The notes below the pieces were generated by a model, which saw only the letters and a program-made list of their open reading frames with translations, had not been told where the DNA came from and did no database searches. This document shows, one piece after another, positions 1 to 6,808 of a DNA stretch of 7,482 bases (positions are counted from its first letter, which is position 1; every line of letters starts with the position of its first letter). Source of the DNA: a bacterium (GTDB lineage Bacteria; Pseudomonadota; Gammaproteobacteria; Burkholderiales; Thiobacteraceae); assembly GCA_027438535.1 (NCBI GenBank), contig DAIAMA010000051.1, positions 1 through 7,482 on the forward strand, written 5' to 3'. A program made the translations under genes and the position numbers.

Positions 1-351
1 CGCAAGAACAAGTTTACGCTGGATGGCGATCCTCACGTCCAATACTTCAACCGCCACTTCGGCTACGTCCTGCGCCCGTCACGGATTTCAAGCGCGCACG
101 ATGCCTACTCTCCCGGGCTGCATCACTTTTGCTTTCGCGTCGATTCGGTGGCCGACGTCATAGCCGTGGCCGCTCGGCTTCGCGCAGCGGGCATCGAGGC
201 TACCGAGGCACAGCACTACCCGCAGTACGCTCCCGATTATTGGGCAACCTTTTTTACCGATCCCGACGGCATGCGTCTCGAAGTCACGAACTACCGTCAA
301 GAGCGCCGGGAACGTCATGACAACTGGCACGCTGAGCGGCCGGGAAAATAG
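1..351 (+). CDS. VOC (glyoxalase/bleomycin-resistance fold) protein, 3' part
   Basis: The open frame enters at base 1 and stops at TAG 349-351, giving 116 visible residues; the start lies outside the window. The segment around LHHFCFRVDSVADV (about residues 46-59), the helix AARLRAAGIEA, and the C-terminal strand FFTDPDGMRLEVTNY are typical of the second beta-alpha-beta-beta-beta module of the vicinal-oxygen-chelate superfamily. In that family a His in the first strand and a Glu in the last (here HH at 46-47 and the E of RLEV) commonly bind a divalent metal. Members include glyoxalase I, extradiol dioxygenases, and fosfomycin and bleomycin resistance proteins. The substrate cannot be told from this half. 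The gene converges on the HIRAN gene with only 27 bases between the two stops and no clear terminator hairpin. The fold assignment is fairly secure; the precise enzyme is unknown. Confidence 0.8.
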   Translation, partial: RKNKFTLDGDPHVQYFNRHFGYVLRPSRISSAHDAYSPGLHHFCFRVDSVADVIAVAARLRAAGIEATEAQHYPQYAPDYWATFFTDPDGMRLEVTNYRQERRERHDNWHAERPGK

Positions 352-378
352 GTAACAAGTGGCGTTTGCCGACGTCCG

Positions 379-762
379 CTACTCGTCCACCATCACTTCA
401 AACACTATCCGCTGCCAATGGCTGCGCCCGGGATGCAAATTAATAATGCGCCCGGATACTTTAATTCCCTTGTCCAGCAATCTCGCTACCGCGTCGTTGC
501 CGGCATGCGGCACGTAGCCCAGCTTTTCGCCATGCCACTCCACGCGTACCGCTTTCGGGTCGTGAGCGTTATCGGGTTCGCGCACCAAGGCCAGCATATC
601 GCCCACTTTCAAGTCATCCCAAACGCGCTTGCCCGCATAGTATTGAAACCCCGCGACCGGTTGCGCACCCAATACCAGGTGCGTCCGCACCTCCGCTGCA
701 TGCAGCCACAACGGCGCGAACAGCAGCGCGCTAGCCGACAGCAGTTTGCGCCAAAGTGCCAT
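379..762 (-). CDS. Exported HIRAN-domain protein
   Basis: A 127-residue protein. Residues 1-23 form a Sec signal peptide (MALWRK basic start, hydrophobic stretch to about W19, cleavage likely after LHA or HAA). The mature part is a single HIRAN domain: VAGFQYYAG, then VGDMLALVREPDNAHDPKAV, then GEKLGYVPHAGNDAVARLLDKG. In eukaryotic HLTF and in some bacterial helicases and nucleases, HIRAN binds DNA ends. A stand-alone copy with a signal peptide would sit in the periplasm, so a DNA role is uncertain. I chose ATG 762 because GGAGG lies nine bases upstream and the signal peptide then starts in the normal way. An in-frame GTG at 783 would add seven residues without a better ribosome site. The gene overlaps the last 32 bases of the helicase gene in another frame, so the two are probably translationally coupled. 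Confidence 0.85.
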   Translation of the reverse strand: MALWRKLLSASALLFAPLWLHAAEVRTHLVLGAQPVAGFQYYAGKRVWDDLKVGDMLALVREPDNAHDPKAVRVEWHGEKLGYVPHAGNDAVARLLDKGIKVSGRIINLHPGRSHWQRIVFEVMVDE

Positions 763-2710
763 TGAAAAATGCCTCCACTTCACCGATCTCGCGCGTGCGC
801 CGCATCGGCGGCAAACTCTGCCAGATGCGCTTGCCGTAAGGCTTACCCAGCAAGCGCGGGTCGCAGATCATGAGCACGCCGCGATCGGTTTCGTCGCGGA
901 TCAGCCGTCCCGCGCCTTGCTTGAGGGTGATGACCGCCTGCGGCAGCTGATATTCCATGAAGGCATTGCGGCCCTCATTGTTCATTTTGTCGATGCGCGC
1001 GGAGAGCACCGGGTCGTCGGGTACGGCGAACGGCAGGCGGTCGATGATGACCAGAGACAAGGCCGAGCCGCGTACATCCACGCCTTCCCAAAAGCTCTGG
1101 CTACCCAGCAGCACGGCATTATTAAGGGAACGGAAACGCTCCAACAACTCGCTGCGCGCGCTCTCGCCCTGGACCAAAATAGGATAATCGAGGCCTGCTT
1201 TTTCGAATGCTTCTTGTAACAAGGCATGCGCCTCGCGCATGGCGCGCAGGCTGGTGAACAGCAAAAAGGCACGCCCGCCGCTGGCTCGCAGCACCGGCAG
1301 CGCGGCCGCGATTACCGCTTGGGTGTAGCCATCGGTATTGGGTTCGGGCAGATGCTGCGGTACGTAGAGCAGCGCCTGATTGGCATAATCGAAGGGACTT
1401 TCCCAATACGCGGCCTTGGCCGCATCCAGCCCCATTTCTTCTTGGTAGTGGCGAAAATCGCCGCGCACCGCCAGCGTGGCAGAAGTAAAAATCCAGGCGC
1501 GCGGCGTGCCGTCGAGCTGCATTTTAAAGGTCTCGGCGATGGACAGCGGCGTGGTGTTGAGATGCACGGCATGGCTGAACACTTCCACCCAACGCACGGT
1601 ATTGGCATTAGTCGTTGCGCGCCACTCGGCGAGCATGGCGCGCAATGCTTGCGCGCGCTGCCAGCAATTGTCCAGCCCCGGCGCACGCTCGGCTTGAGAC
1701 GCCAAGGCGTGCTCCAAATCGGTGAGTTTTTCTTTTAAGGCGGTGAGCGCCGGATCGAATTGTTTGAAGCGTTCGGCACGCTGCATGGGTAATCGCATGC
1801 TTTCCTGCGGGAATACCAGGCGCAAATCGCGCACGGCTTTTTCCAATGCATTGGCGGCTTCCGGCAGCGGCGCAAAATCCTTGGCGCTGGTGAGCCCTTC
1901 GGCGCGCGCATCGCGCGCCACTTCCATCAATTGCCCGCTGCTGATCGAGGTGCCGAAAAATAAGCCGGCGGTGCTGGGTAGCTGGTGCGCCTCGTCGAGA
2001 ATGATGGTATTGGCCGCGGGCAGCAACTCGGATACGCCTTCGTCTTTCAGCATCGCATCGGCGAAAAACAAATGATGATTCACCACCACCACATCCGCCG
2101 CCAGGGCTTCTTTGCGAGCGGCCATTACGAAGCACTCCTTGTAATTGCCGCAATCCTGGCCCAGGCAATTGTCGCGGGTGGAGGTGGCGTAGGCCCACAC
2201 GCCCGCGTTCTCCGGCACATCGGTGCAACTCGCTTTGTCGCCGCTCTGCGTTGTGGCCGCGAAGCGCACGATGTTTTGCAAATAGCGCACGTCTTCTTTG
2301 TGGTACAAGCGCGCGTCGATTTGCGCACGCTCCAGGTGATAATGGCACACGTAATTGGCACGGCCTTTCAGCATCGCCACCGTCACGGGCAATTTCAAGG
2401 CATCGCGCACCGCCGGAATATCGCGCAGGAACAACTGGTCTTGCAGCGTCTTGGTGCCGGTGGAGATGACCACCTTGCCGCCGGCAAGCAAGGCCGGCAC
2501 CAGATACGCCAGAGTCTTGCCGGTGCCGGTGCCGGCCTCGACGATAAGTTTTTCTTGCGCGCGAATCGCACGCAAAATCGCCTCGGCCATCTCGACCTGC
2601 TGCGGGCGCAGCCGGTAGCCGGGAATGGTGCGGGCGAATACGCCCTGCGCGGAGAAAAGGGTTTGTAGATCAGGCATCGGGCTTGGGTGCGAGTTTAGCA
2701 CAGACGACAT
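731..2710 (-). CDS. yoaA: YoaA/DinG-type XPD-like iron-sulfur DNA helicase
   Basis: A 659-residue superfamily 2 ATP-dependent 5'-3' DNA helicase. Visible motifs are Walker A EAGTGTGKT (58-66, Lys65), DEAH (239-242) in ILDEAHQLP, SFWEGVDVRG (about 539-548) and motif VI QGAGRLIR (598-605). Four cysteines, C122, C182, C187 and C193, have the x4 and x5 spacing that holds the 4Fe-4S cluster in DinG-family helicases. The blocks DNCLGQDC, VVVNHHLFFAD, LSLVIIDRLPF and the ending LPPMRRTREI resemble E. coli YoaA more than DinG, and the length is close to YoaA (about 636). YoaA is known to act in replication-fork repair with the Pol III chi subunit HolC; that link is family knowledge, not visible here. 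The start at 2710 has only a weak ribosome site. Met12 (2677) is an alternative, since the conserved part begins after it. The downstream HIRAN gene overlaps its end. Confidence 0.93.
   Translation of the reverse strand: MSSVLNSHPSPMPDLQTLFSAQGVFARTIPGYRLRPQQVEMAEAILRAIRAQEKLIVEAGTGTGKTLAYLVPALLAGGKVVISTGTKTLQDQLFLRDIPAVRDALKLPVTVAMLKGRANYVCHYHLERAQIDARLYHKEDVRYLQNIVRFAATTQSGDKASCTDVPENAGVWAYATSTRDNCLGQDCGNYKECFVMAARKEALAADVVVVNHHLFFADAMLKDEGVSELLPAANTIILDEAHQLPSTAGLFFGTSISSGQLMEVARDARAEGLTSAKDFAPLPEAANALEKAVRDLRLVFPQESMRLPMQRAERFKQFDPALTALKEKLTDLEHALASQAERAPGLDNCWQRAQALRAMLAEWRATTNANTVRWVEVFSHAVHLNTTPLSIAETFKMQLDGTPRAWIFTSATLAVRGDFRHYQEEMGLDAAKAAYWESPFDYANQALLYVPQHLPEPNTDGYTQAVIAAALPVLRASGGRAFLLFTSLRAMREAHALLQEAFEKAGLDYPILVQGESARSELLERFRSLNNAVLLGSQSFWEGVDVRGSALSLVIIDRLPFAVPDDPVLSARIDKMNNEGRNAFMEYQLPQAVITLKQGAGRLIRDETDRGVLMICDPRLLGKPYGKRIWQSLPPMRRTREIGEVEAFFNGTLAQTAVG
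772..776 (-). promoter_or_regulatory. Ribosome binding site deciding the HIRAN gene start
   Basis: The minus strand reads GGAGG here, nine bases before the ATG at 762. It lies inside the 3' coding end of the helicase gene. It supports ATG 762 over the in-frame GTG at 783, which it could not serve because it lies downstream of that codon. Confidence 0.7.
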
Positions 2711-2732
2711 ACTCGTTTAGAATCGCACTATC

Positions 2733-2852
2733 ACCACGGAGTACACAGAGCACACGGAGTAAAGCGCAAAATCCATAACCGCAAAGGACGCACAGGTACG
2801 CATAGGAAAATCAAGAAAGGGTTTACTCGGTGTACTCTGCGTACTACGTGGT
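2733..2852. repeat. Imperfect long inverted repeat with internal tandem units
   Basis: The left arm 2733-2763 and right arm 2822-2852 are 31 bases each and match as reverse complements at 27 positions (mismatches at arm positions 7, 13, 19 and 24). The 58-base interior contains three imperfect tandem units of about ten bases starting at 2780, 2789 and 2799 (CGCAAAGGA, CGCACAGGTA, CGCATAGGAA). The arms start with ACCACG and carry the words CACAGAG and GAGTAAA. Such CCACGGAG/CACAGAG and CGCAAAGG words recur, from memory, in intergenic repeats of many environmental bacteria, so this is probably a dispersed non-coding element. It fills most of the 155-base gap between yoaA and the secretin-like gene. 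No ORF, T-run or target-site duplication is evident, so a terminator role is not supported. Confidence 0.75.
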
Positions 2853-2865
2853 AAAAGTTTTTCAC

Positions 2866-3726
2866 CTACCGCACCTCTTCCACTTTCACGAAAATGCTCC
2901 GATTATCCGTGCTCGCATCGCGCGTGGAATACACCGTGCCGCTGCCGCTGGTGTCGGCTTGCTGGCCGATGCCGCCCAATTCGATCCATTCGCCGAGGCG
3001 CCCGGACAGCGTGGTGGCCGCCTGCTGTATGTTCACCGCGCCGTGACTGCCCAAGGTGTCGCGCTGCGGATTGATCTCGAGTATCACCCGATCGCCGGAC
3101 ACGCGCGGCAGGACATAGAAACCGCTGGTGACATCCTTGAATTGCGTATCATCCACCACCGTCGTGCCGCGCGCGTCGCGATACACGGTGCGCCCGCGAT
3201 AAGGCACGGATTGCCCGACGCGAATGAAAGCCGGATTGCCTTCCAGTACCTGCACCTTTTGCACATCCGCGCTGTTCTCGATATCGCGGGTAGAAGTGAT
3301 CTTGGCGCCGGCGCGATTACGTTCACCGCCGACCTCGACCCGTGCGTCCGCCGCACCTGGCGTCTGCGGGAGAGTCATGCGCCCACCCTCGCCACCCGCC
3401 GTGCCATATACGCTGCTCTCGCGCGCCAAGGCATCCCGTGTCGTGCTCTGCCGTACGGTAATCATCAAGCGTTTGGGCTGGGTATCGATCTGCGCGAGCA
3501 CGCGCTTGATCTGCGCCAAATTCGCCGGGCTGGTGCGGATAATGAGCCGATTTTGCATGCCCGTCACAGCACCGTCCTTGTCCAGCAGCGGCTGGATGAT
3601 CGGGATCACCTGCTCCGCGGCGCGATAATTAAGCGTAATGACTTCGATCTTGTCTTGGGCAAAGGCAAACGGCGTACACCCCAGCAAACAGAGAAAAATA
3701 AATACCCTTCTGACGTAAAAATGCAT
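2866..3726 (-). CDS. Short exported secretin-like protein (secretin N-domain plus partial secretin domain)
   Basis: A 286-residue protein. Residues 1-23 are a signal peptide ending AFA before QDK. An LLGC at 14-17 could be read as a lipobox, but the AFA cleavage site fits better. Residues about 26-80 (VITLNYRAAEQVIPIIQPLL, then NRLIIRTSPANLAQI and VLAQID) match the secretin/NolW-type N-domain that stacks in the periplasmic ring of type II, III and IV-pilus secretins. Residues about 155-240 (VQVLEGNPAFIRVGQSVPYR, then GFYVLPRVSGDRVILEINPQ) resemble the start of the secretin core. The chain ends before a full beta-barrel and lip, so it is unlikely to form a complete outer-membrane gate; usual secretins are 400-700 residues. 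Residues 90-150 are a low-complexity Gly/Arg/Ala linker. The start ATG 3726 has GAGGA eight bases upstream. It is the last gene of the operon, 33 bases after the kinase stop. The specific role is unknown. Confidence 0.78.
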   Translation of the reverse strand: MHFYVRRVFIFLCLLGCTPFAFAQDKIEVITLNYRAAEQVIPIIQPLLDKDGAVTGMQNRLIIRTSPANLAQIKRVLAQIDTQPKRLMITVRQSTTRDALARESSVYGTAGGEGGRMTLPQTPGAADARVEVGGERNRAGAKITSTRDIENSADVQKVQVLEGNPAFIRVGQSVPYRGRTVYRDARGTTVVDDTQFKDVTSGFYVLPRVSGDRVILEINPQRDTLGSHGAVNIQQAATTLSGRLGEWIELGGIGQQADTSGSGTVYSTRDASTDNRSIFVKVEEVR

Positions 3727-3759
3727 CGCGTTTATCCTCGGGTTTCCATCAATGTCAGT

Positions 3760-5442
3760 TTATTCTTTCCCCGCGCGCCAAATCGAAAGCAATATCCAAA
3801 GACTGTTAAATACGGCGATCAGAAAACCAAGAAGGCCCAAGATCGGCATGCCGAAGAGTTTAGGTCCGGCTTGCGTGGTCATAATGATGGAAGAGCCGAT
3901 CACCAGCGATGCGGTCATGATGCCGAGCGTCAGGCGATTGGCGGTGCGGTCAATCTGGTGGCCGAAGCGTTCCAGGCGCTTCACATCGATGTCGATGCGC
4001 ACGCGTCCGCGCCGCAGCTCCTTGAAAAATCTCGCCAAGTCGCGCGGCAAGCCGGTCAATACCGAGAGCATATCCTTGATCCCATGCGCGCCGCGTTTGA
4101 TCACCGCATCGGGCGAGTAGCGCAGGCGCAGCACTTCTTTCACGAACGGCGCGGTATGCGTGCTCATGTCGAAATTGGAGTCGAGCTGGCGCGCCAGTCC
4201 TTCGAGCGTGATTAGCGTTTTGAACAGCAGCGTCAAATCCGACGGCATCACCAAATGATGCTCGCGTATCATCGCCATCAGTTCATTGAGCAAGTTGCCG
4301 AAGCTGATGTCCTTGAGATGGACGCTGGAATAATTGAATACGAACTCGATCACATCCGCGGCCAGCTTGCTCTCGTCAACCGCCGCATCGCCGGTCCATT
4401 CGAGCAGCACATCCAGCAAGGCCGTCTCGTCTTTTTCAAAGATGGAAATCAGCAAATCGGCGATCTGATTACGGCGCTCATGAGTCAGCAGTCCGGTCAT
4501 GCCGAAATCCACCAGCGCCAGCCGGTTGCCGGGCAGATAAAATACATTTCCGGGATGCGGGTCGGCGTGAAAGTGGCCATGGATCAAAATCATGCGCAGC
4601 ACCGCGTTCGCGCCGTGAATCGCAAGCAGCTTGCGGTCCAGTCCGGCGGCATCGGCCTGCGCCAACTGATTGCCGGGGATGCCGTCGATGCGCTGCTGCA
4701 CATTCATCATCTGCCCGGTGTACTCCCAATATACCTTGGGGATGAGCATGGTCTCGTCACCGGCGAATTTCTCGCCGAAGCGCTGGATGTTGCGCGCTTC
4801 GGCCGCCAGATCGAGTTCGCGCCGCAACGACTTAGCGAATTGCCGCACCACCTGCTGCGGCTGGTAGCGGCGCGCCTCCGGGAATTCCAGTTCCGCCAGG
4901 CGCGCAATATGCGACATGATGCGCAAATCGGCTTCGATCTTGGCCTCGATACCGGGCCGGCGCACTTTGACAATGACAGGCGTGCCGTCTTTCAAATTGG
5001 CCTCATACACCTGGGCGATGGACGCCGCCGCGCGCGGCGTGGTATTCAAATGGTCGAATACTTCGTGCGGATCGCGCCCGTGCAATGCCGATTGCATTTG
5101 CGGCAGCATATCCTCGAACGGCAGCGCTGGCGCGTTGGCTTGCAGCTTTTCCAACTCCGCGATCCAATTCGGCGGAAATAAATCGACGCGGGTCGCCAGT
5201 ACTTGACCGAGCTTAATGAACGTCGGGCCGAGTTCCTCCAGCGCCTGGCGGAAGCGCTGCGCCGGCTCCAGATGTTCGATTTCGACCGCTTGCTTCCAAT
5301 GCAGCATGCGCCCGGCGCGCTCCAGCATGCTACTCACGCCCAAGCGCCGCACCACATCGCCGCCGCCATAACGGATCAGCACCGAGGAGATTTCGTGCAG
5401 GCGCGGCAAGTCGCGCACCAGACTGATGGTTTCTAATAGCAT
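3760..5442 (-). CDS. ABC1/AarF/UbiB-family atypical protein kinase-like protein
   Basis: A 560-residue protein with the family hallmarks: the KxGQ motif K77-L-G-Q80 in FIKLGQVLATR, the Ala-rich loop AAASIAQVY (138-146) that replaces the usual Gly-rich loop, the ATP-site Lys159 in VIVKVRRP, the conserved acidic helix around E209-E216, catalytic HADPHPGN (292-299, Asp294 and Asn299) and the metal-binding DFG at 312-314. Two C-terminal hydrophobic segments (about 505-522 and 530-553) anchor it in the inner membrane, as in UbiB. UbiB proteins are ATPases that assist ubiquinone biosynthesis by handling hydrophobic intermediates. E. coli UbiB has ADMHPGN and different gene neighbours (ubiE, ubiJ), so this copy may be a paralogue rather than the true UbiB, and I give no symbol. 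The ATG shares its A with the TAA of the preceding gene (TAATG), which implies translational coupling. The ribosome site itself is weak (AGAAGAAAG). Confidence 0.92.
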   Translation of the reverse strand: MLLETISLVRDLPRLHEISSVLIRYGGGDVVRRLGVSSMLERAGRMLHWKQAVEIEHLEPAQRFRQALEELGPTFIKLGQVLATRVDLFPPNWIAELEKLQANAPALPFEDMLPQMQSALHGRDPHEVFDHLNTTPRAAASIAQVYEANLKDGTPVIVKVRRPGIEAKIEADLRIMSHIARLAELEFPEARRYQPQQVVRQFAKSLRRELDLAAEARNIQRFGEKFAGDETMLIPKVYWEYTGQMMNVQQRIDGIPGNQLAQADAAGLDRKLLAIHGANAVLRMILIHGHFHADPHPGNVFYLPGNRLALVDFGMTGLLTHERRNQIADLLISIFEKDETALLDVLLEWTGDAAVDESKLAADVIEFVFNYSSVHLKDISFGNLLNELMAMIREHHLVMPSDLTLLFKTLITLEGLARQLDSNFDMSTHTAPFVKEVLRLRYSPDAVIKRGAHGIKDMLSVLTGLPRDLARFFKELRRGRVRIDIDVKRLERFGHQIDRTANRLTLGIMTASLVIGSSIIMTTQAGPKLFGMPILGLLGFLIAVFNSLWILLSIWRAGKE

Positions 5443-6101
5443 TAAGGTGCTTTCTTCTCTCCGCCGCTGGCTTTCTCGTGCAGCGCATCCGACATGCCCG
5501 CCAAAATACCGCTCGCGAGCAAGGTAAGCCGCTGCGTCATGGCGAGCGCCGCGCTCGCGCTTTGGGTCGCGCCGCCTTTCACCGCCACCCCCACGCGCTG
5601 ATTGAATTCGGCCACGGTATCGGCGATTACCCGGCCGCTATCGGTTCCGCTGCGGCGCGCATGGCTGATTTGCGACGCGAATTCTTCCTTAATCCGCCCT
5701 CCGGCCGCCTCGGTGACTTTGGCTACCGTGGCAAGAAAAGCTTCTTCCACTTGCTTCAACTCATCGATCGCCGGCTTCAAATCTTGCTCGCCGAATTCCT
5801 TGCCTTGCGCCACCAGTTGCTGCGCGGCAAGCTTGGTCGCCTCGGCGGTTTTTTTCACCGCCTCATCCAGGCCGGACAAGGCTTCGCGCGCGGCATTTTT
5901 CACTTCTCCCGTGCGCCGCCCCAAGCCTAGGCTCACGCCTTCGGTCACGGCACGCACCACGTCCATGATCTCGCCCACGGACAAGGATCGGCGCGACAAG
6001 GCGCGCAAGGTGATATCCCGCACCAAGGCATGCAAATCCTTGCCTTGCGCCGCCGCCGCGGCGGCTTCTTCTTGAATTGCTTCGGTTTGTGTCTCATTCA
6101 C
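5442..6101 (-). CDS. Alanine-rich helical protein, probably DUF6781/phasin-like
   Basis: A 219-residue protein with no signal peptide and no strong membrane span. Nearly the whole chain is predicted by eye to be amphipathic helix. It has an EEAAAAAAQG stretch (11-20), a conserved-looking segment LVRDITLRALSRRSLSVGEI (26-45), a long Ala/Lys/Glu coiled-coil region (about 68-150), and a C-terminal stretch MTQRLTLLASGILAGMSDAL that could lie on a membrane or granule surface. The overall pattern resembles phasin-type and DUF6781 proteins of betaproteobacteria; that family name is from memory and was not tested. The start is GTG 6101, with GGAG eight bases upstream. It heads the operon with the ABC1 kinase, which it overlaps by one base. 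I infer it may be a soluble or peripheral partner of the kinase, or a lipid-binding factor. Function is unknown. Confidence 0.8.
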   Translation of the reverse strand: MNETQTEAIQEEAAAAAAQGKDLHALVRDITLRALSRRSLSVGEIMDVVRAVTEGVSLGLGRRTGEVKNAAREALSGLDEAVKKTAEATKLAAQQLVAQGKEFGEQDLKPAIDELKQVEEAFLATVAKVTEAAGGRIKEEFASQISHARRSGTDSGRVIADTVAEFNQRVGVAVKGGATQSASAALAMTQRLTLLASGILAGMSDALHEKASGGEKKAP

Positions 6102-6109
6102 GATGTTTG

Positions 6110-6113
6110 CTCC
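6110..6113 (-). promoter_or_regulatory. Ribosome binding site supporting a GTG start
   Basis: The minus strand reads GGAG eight bases before the GTG at 6101-6099. There is no ATG in frame close by, so this site decides the non-ATG start of the helical protein gene. Confidence 0.6.
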
Positions 6114-6180
6114 AAGGATGGGCCAGGCTTTAAGTGTAGCCGAATCCGGCCCGGTTCGAGCCGCTTGTCATAGGATTCAC

Positions 6181-6209
6181 TTTACATATCGGGAAAATTC
6201 TTTTTAAAT
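6181..6209 (+). promoter_or_regulatory. Candidate promoter of the NlpC/P60 peptidase gene
   Basis: TTTACA (6181-6186, five of six to TTGACA) is followed after 17 bases by TTAAAT (6204-6209, four of six to TATAAT). Transcription would begin about 6216, right at the ATG at 6217. There is no Shine-Dalgarno sequence close to that ATG. This is an inference from matches only. The rest of the 115-base divergent spacer shows no convincing promoter for the minus-strand operon. Confidence 0.35.
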
Positions 6210-6216
6210 ACGGCTC

Positions 6217-6714
6217 ATGCGCATCCCGCACCCTCTTCTTTTCGCCATTTTGCTCGCGGCAAGCAGCCTTGCCCATGCGCAATCGTCCATGCCGGAAGCC
6301 GTCAGCCTCAATGGCGCCGCCACGGCGGATAAGACACAAGACGTCTTACTCTATGCGCTTAGCCTCAATGGCACCCAGTATAAATTCGGCGGCCATTCCG
6401 AAGACACCGGTTTCGATTGCAGCGGCTTTGTCAGCCACGTATTTCACCGCGCGGTGGGCCTGGTACTGCCGCACAATGCGCGCGCCCTAAGCCAAGAAGG
6501 CGAAAAAATCTCCCGGCGCGAACTAAAGCCTGGAGATCTGGTGTTCTTCAACACCCTGCGCCGCGCATTCTCGCATGTCGGCATCTACCTCGGCGATAAC
6601 CGTTTCATCCACGCCAGCAGCGCCATCCGCGGCGACGTCATGATCTCCGACCTCAGCGCGAAATATTGGGCAAAACGCTTTGAAGGCGGCCGCCGTTTCG
6701 CGCTTTCCGAATAA
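6217..6714 (+). CDS. Exported NlpC/P60 (C40) cysteine peptidase, MepS/Spr-like
   Basis: A 165-residue peptidoglycan hydrolase. Residues 1-21 are a Sec signal peptide ending AHA before Q22, with no lipobox Cys. The catalytic domain starts near residue 38: the nucleophile Cys68 is in FDCSGFVSHVF, His120 in FSHVGIYLG, and the third polar residue His132 in RFIHASS. The preceding YKFGGHSEDTGFDCSG and the KPGDLVFF segment are standard for the family. These enzymes cleave D,L- or D,D-peptide links in the stem peptides or crosslinks; E. coli Spr/MepS is the close length match and uses equivalent residues. MepS is a lipoprotein, whereas this one looks freely periplasmic. An in-frame TAA at 6205-6207 and no other start codon between fix ATG 6217 as the start. 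It is divergent from the helical-protein operon, and no rho-independent terminator follows it. Confidence 0.94.
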   Translation: MRIPHPLLFAILLAASSLAHAQSSMPEAVSLNGAATADKTQDVLLYALSLNGTQYKFGGHSEDTGFDCSGFVSHVFHRAVGLVLPHNARALSQEGEKISRRELKPGDLVFFNTLRRAFSHVGIYLGDNRFIHASSAIRGDVMISDLSAKYWAKRFEGGRRFALSE

Positions 6715-6746
6715 TTTTCCCCGTTCGGGCATTCAACCGCCCCGGC

Positions 6747-6775
6747 TTGTCAATTCCTCGTAACCGGTATTTAAT
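6747..6775 (+). promoter_or_regulatory. Sigma70-type promoter of the sensor gene
   Basis: TTGTCA (6747-6752, five of six to consensus) and TTTAAT (6770-6775, five of six) are separated by exactly 17 bases. Transcription would start near 6782, leaving a leader of about 27 bases before ATG 6809. No strong Shine-Dalgarno sequence is visible in that leader. It is the best promoter match found in the window. Confidence 0.55.
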
Positions 6776-6808
6776 GCCCCGGATACGCTTTCCATTTAGC
6801 CGCGACCC

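Noticed and set aside
352..378. Possible bidirectional terminator between the convergent VOC and HIRAN genes
   Set aside because: No convincing stem-loop followed by a T-run is seen on either strand in the 27-base gap.
2519..2540. Short tandem GCCGGT repeats
   Set aside because: They encode the Gly-Thr-Gly-Thr-Gly of the helicase Walker A loop and are explained by the protein.
2694..2723. Plus-strand promoter-like pair ending in TAGAAT upstream of yoaA
   Set aside because: It points away from yoaA into the repeat and the 3' end of a minus-strand gene; there is no plus-strand gene for it to serve.
2830..4215. A 461-codon open frame on the plus strand
   Set aside because: It lies antisense to the secretin-like gene and the end of the ABC1-kinase gene, both of which have clear family motifs, signal peptide or ribosome sites. 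The plus-strand product is rich in His, Arg and Ala, as is usual for GC-rich shadows, and matches nothing recognisable.
4255..5181. A 308-codon open frame on the plus strand
   Set aside because: It is the antisense shadow of the ABC1-kinase gene, which shows all catalytic motifs on the minus strand.
6049..6064. GC-rich palindrome CCGCCGCGGCGG
   Set aside because: It falls in the codons of a run of alanines at the N-terminus of the helical protein; a regulatory role is not supported.
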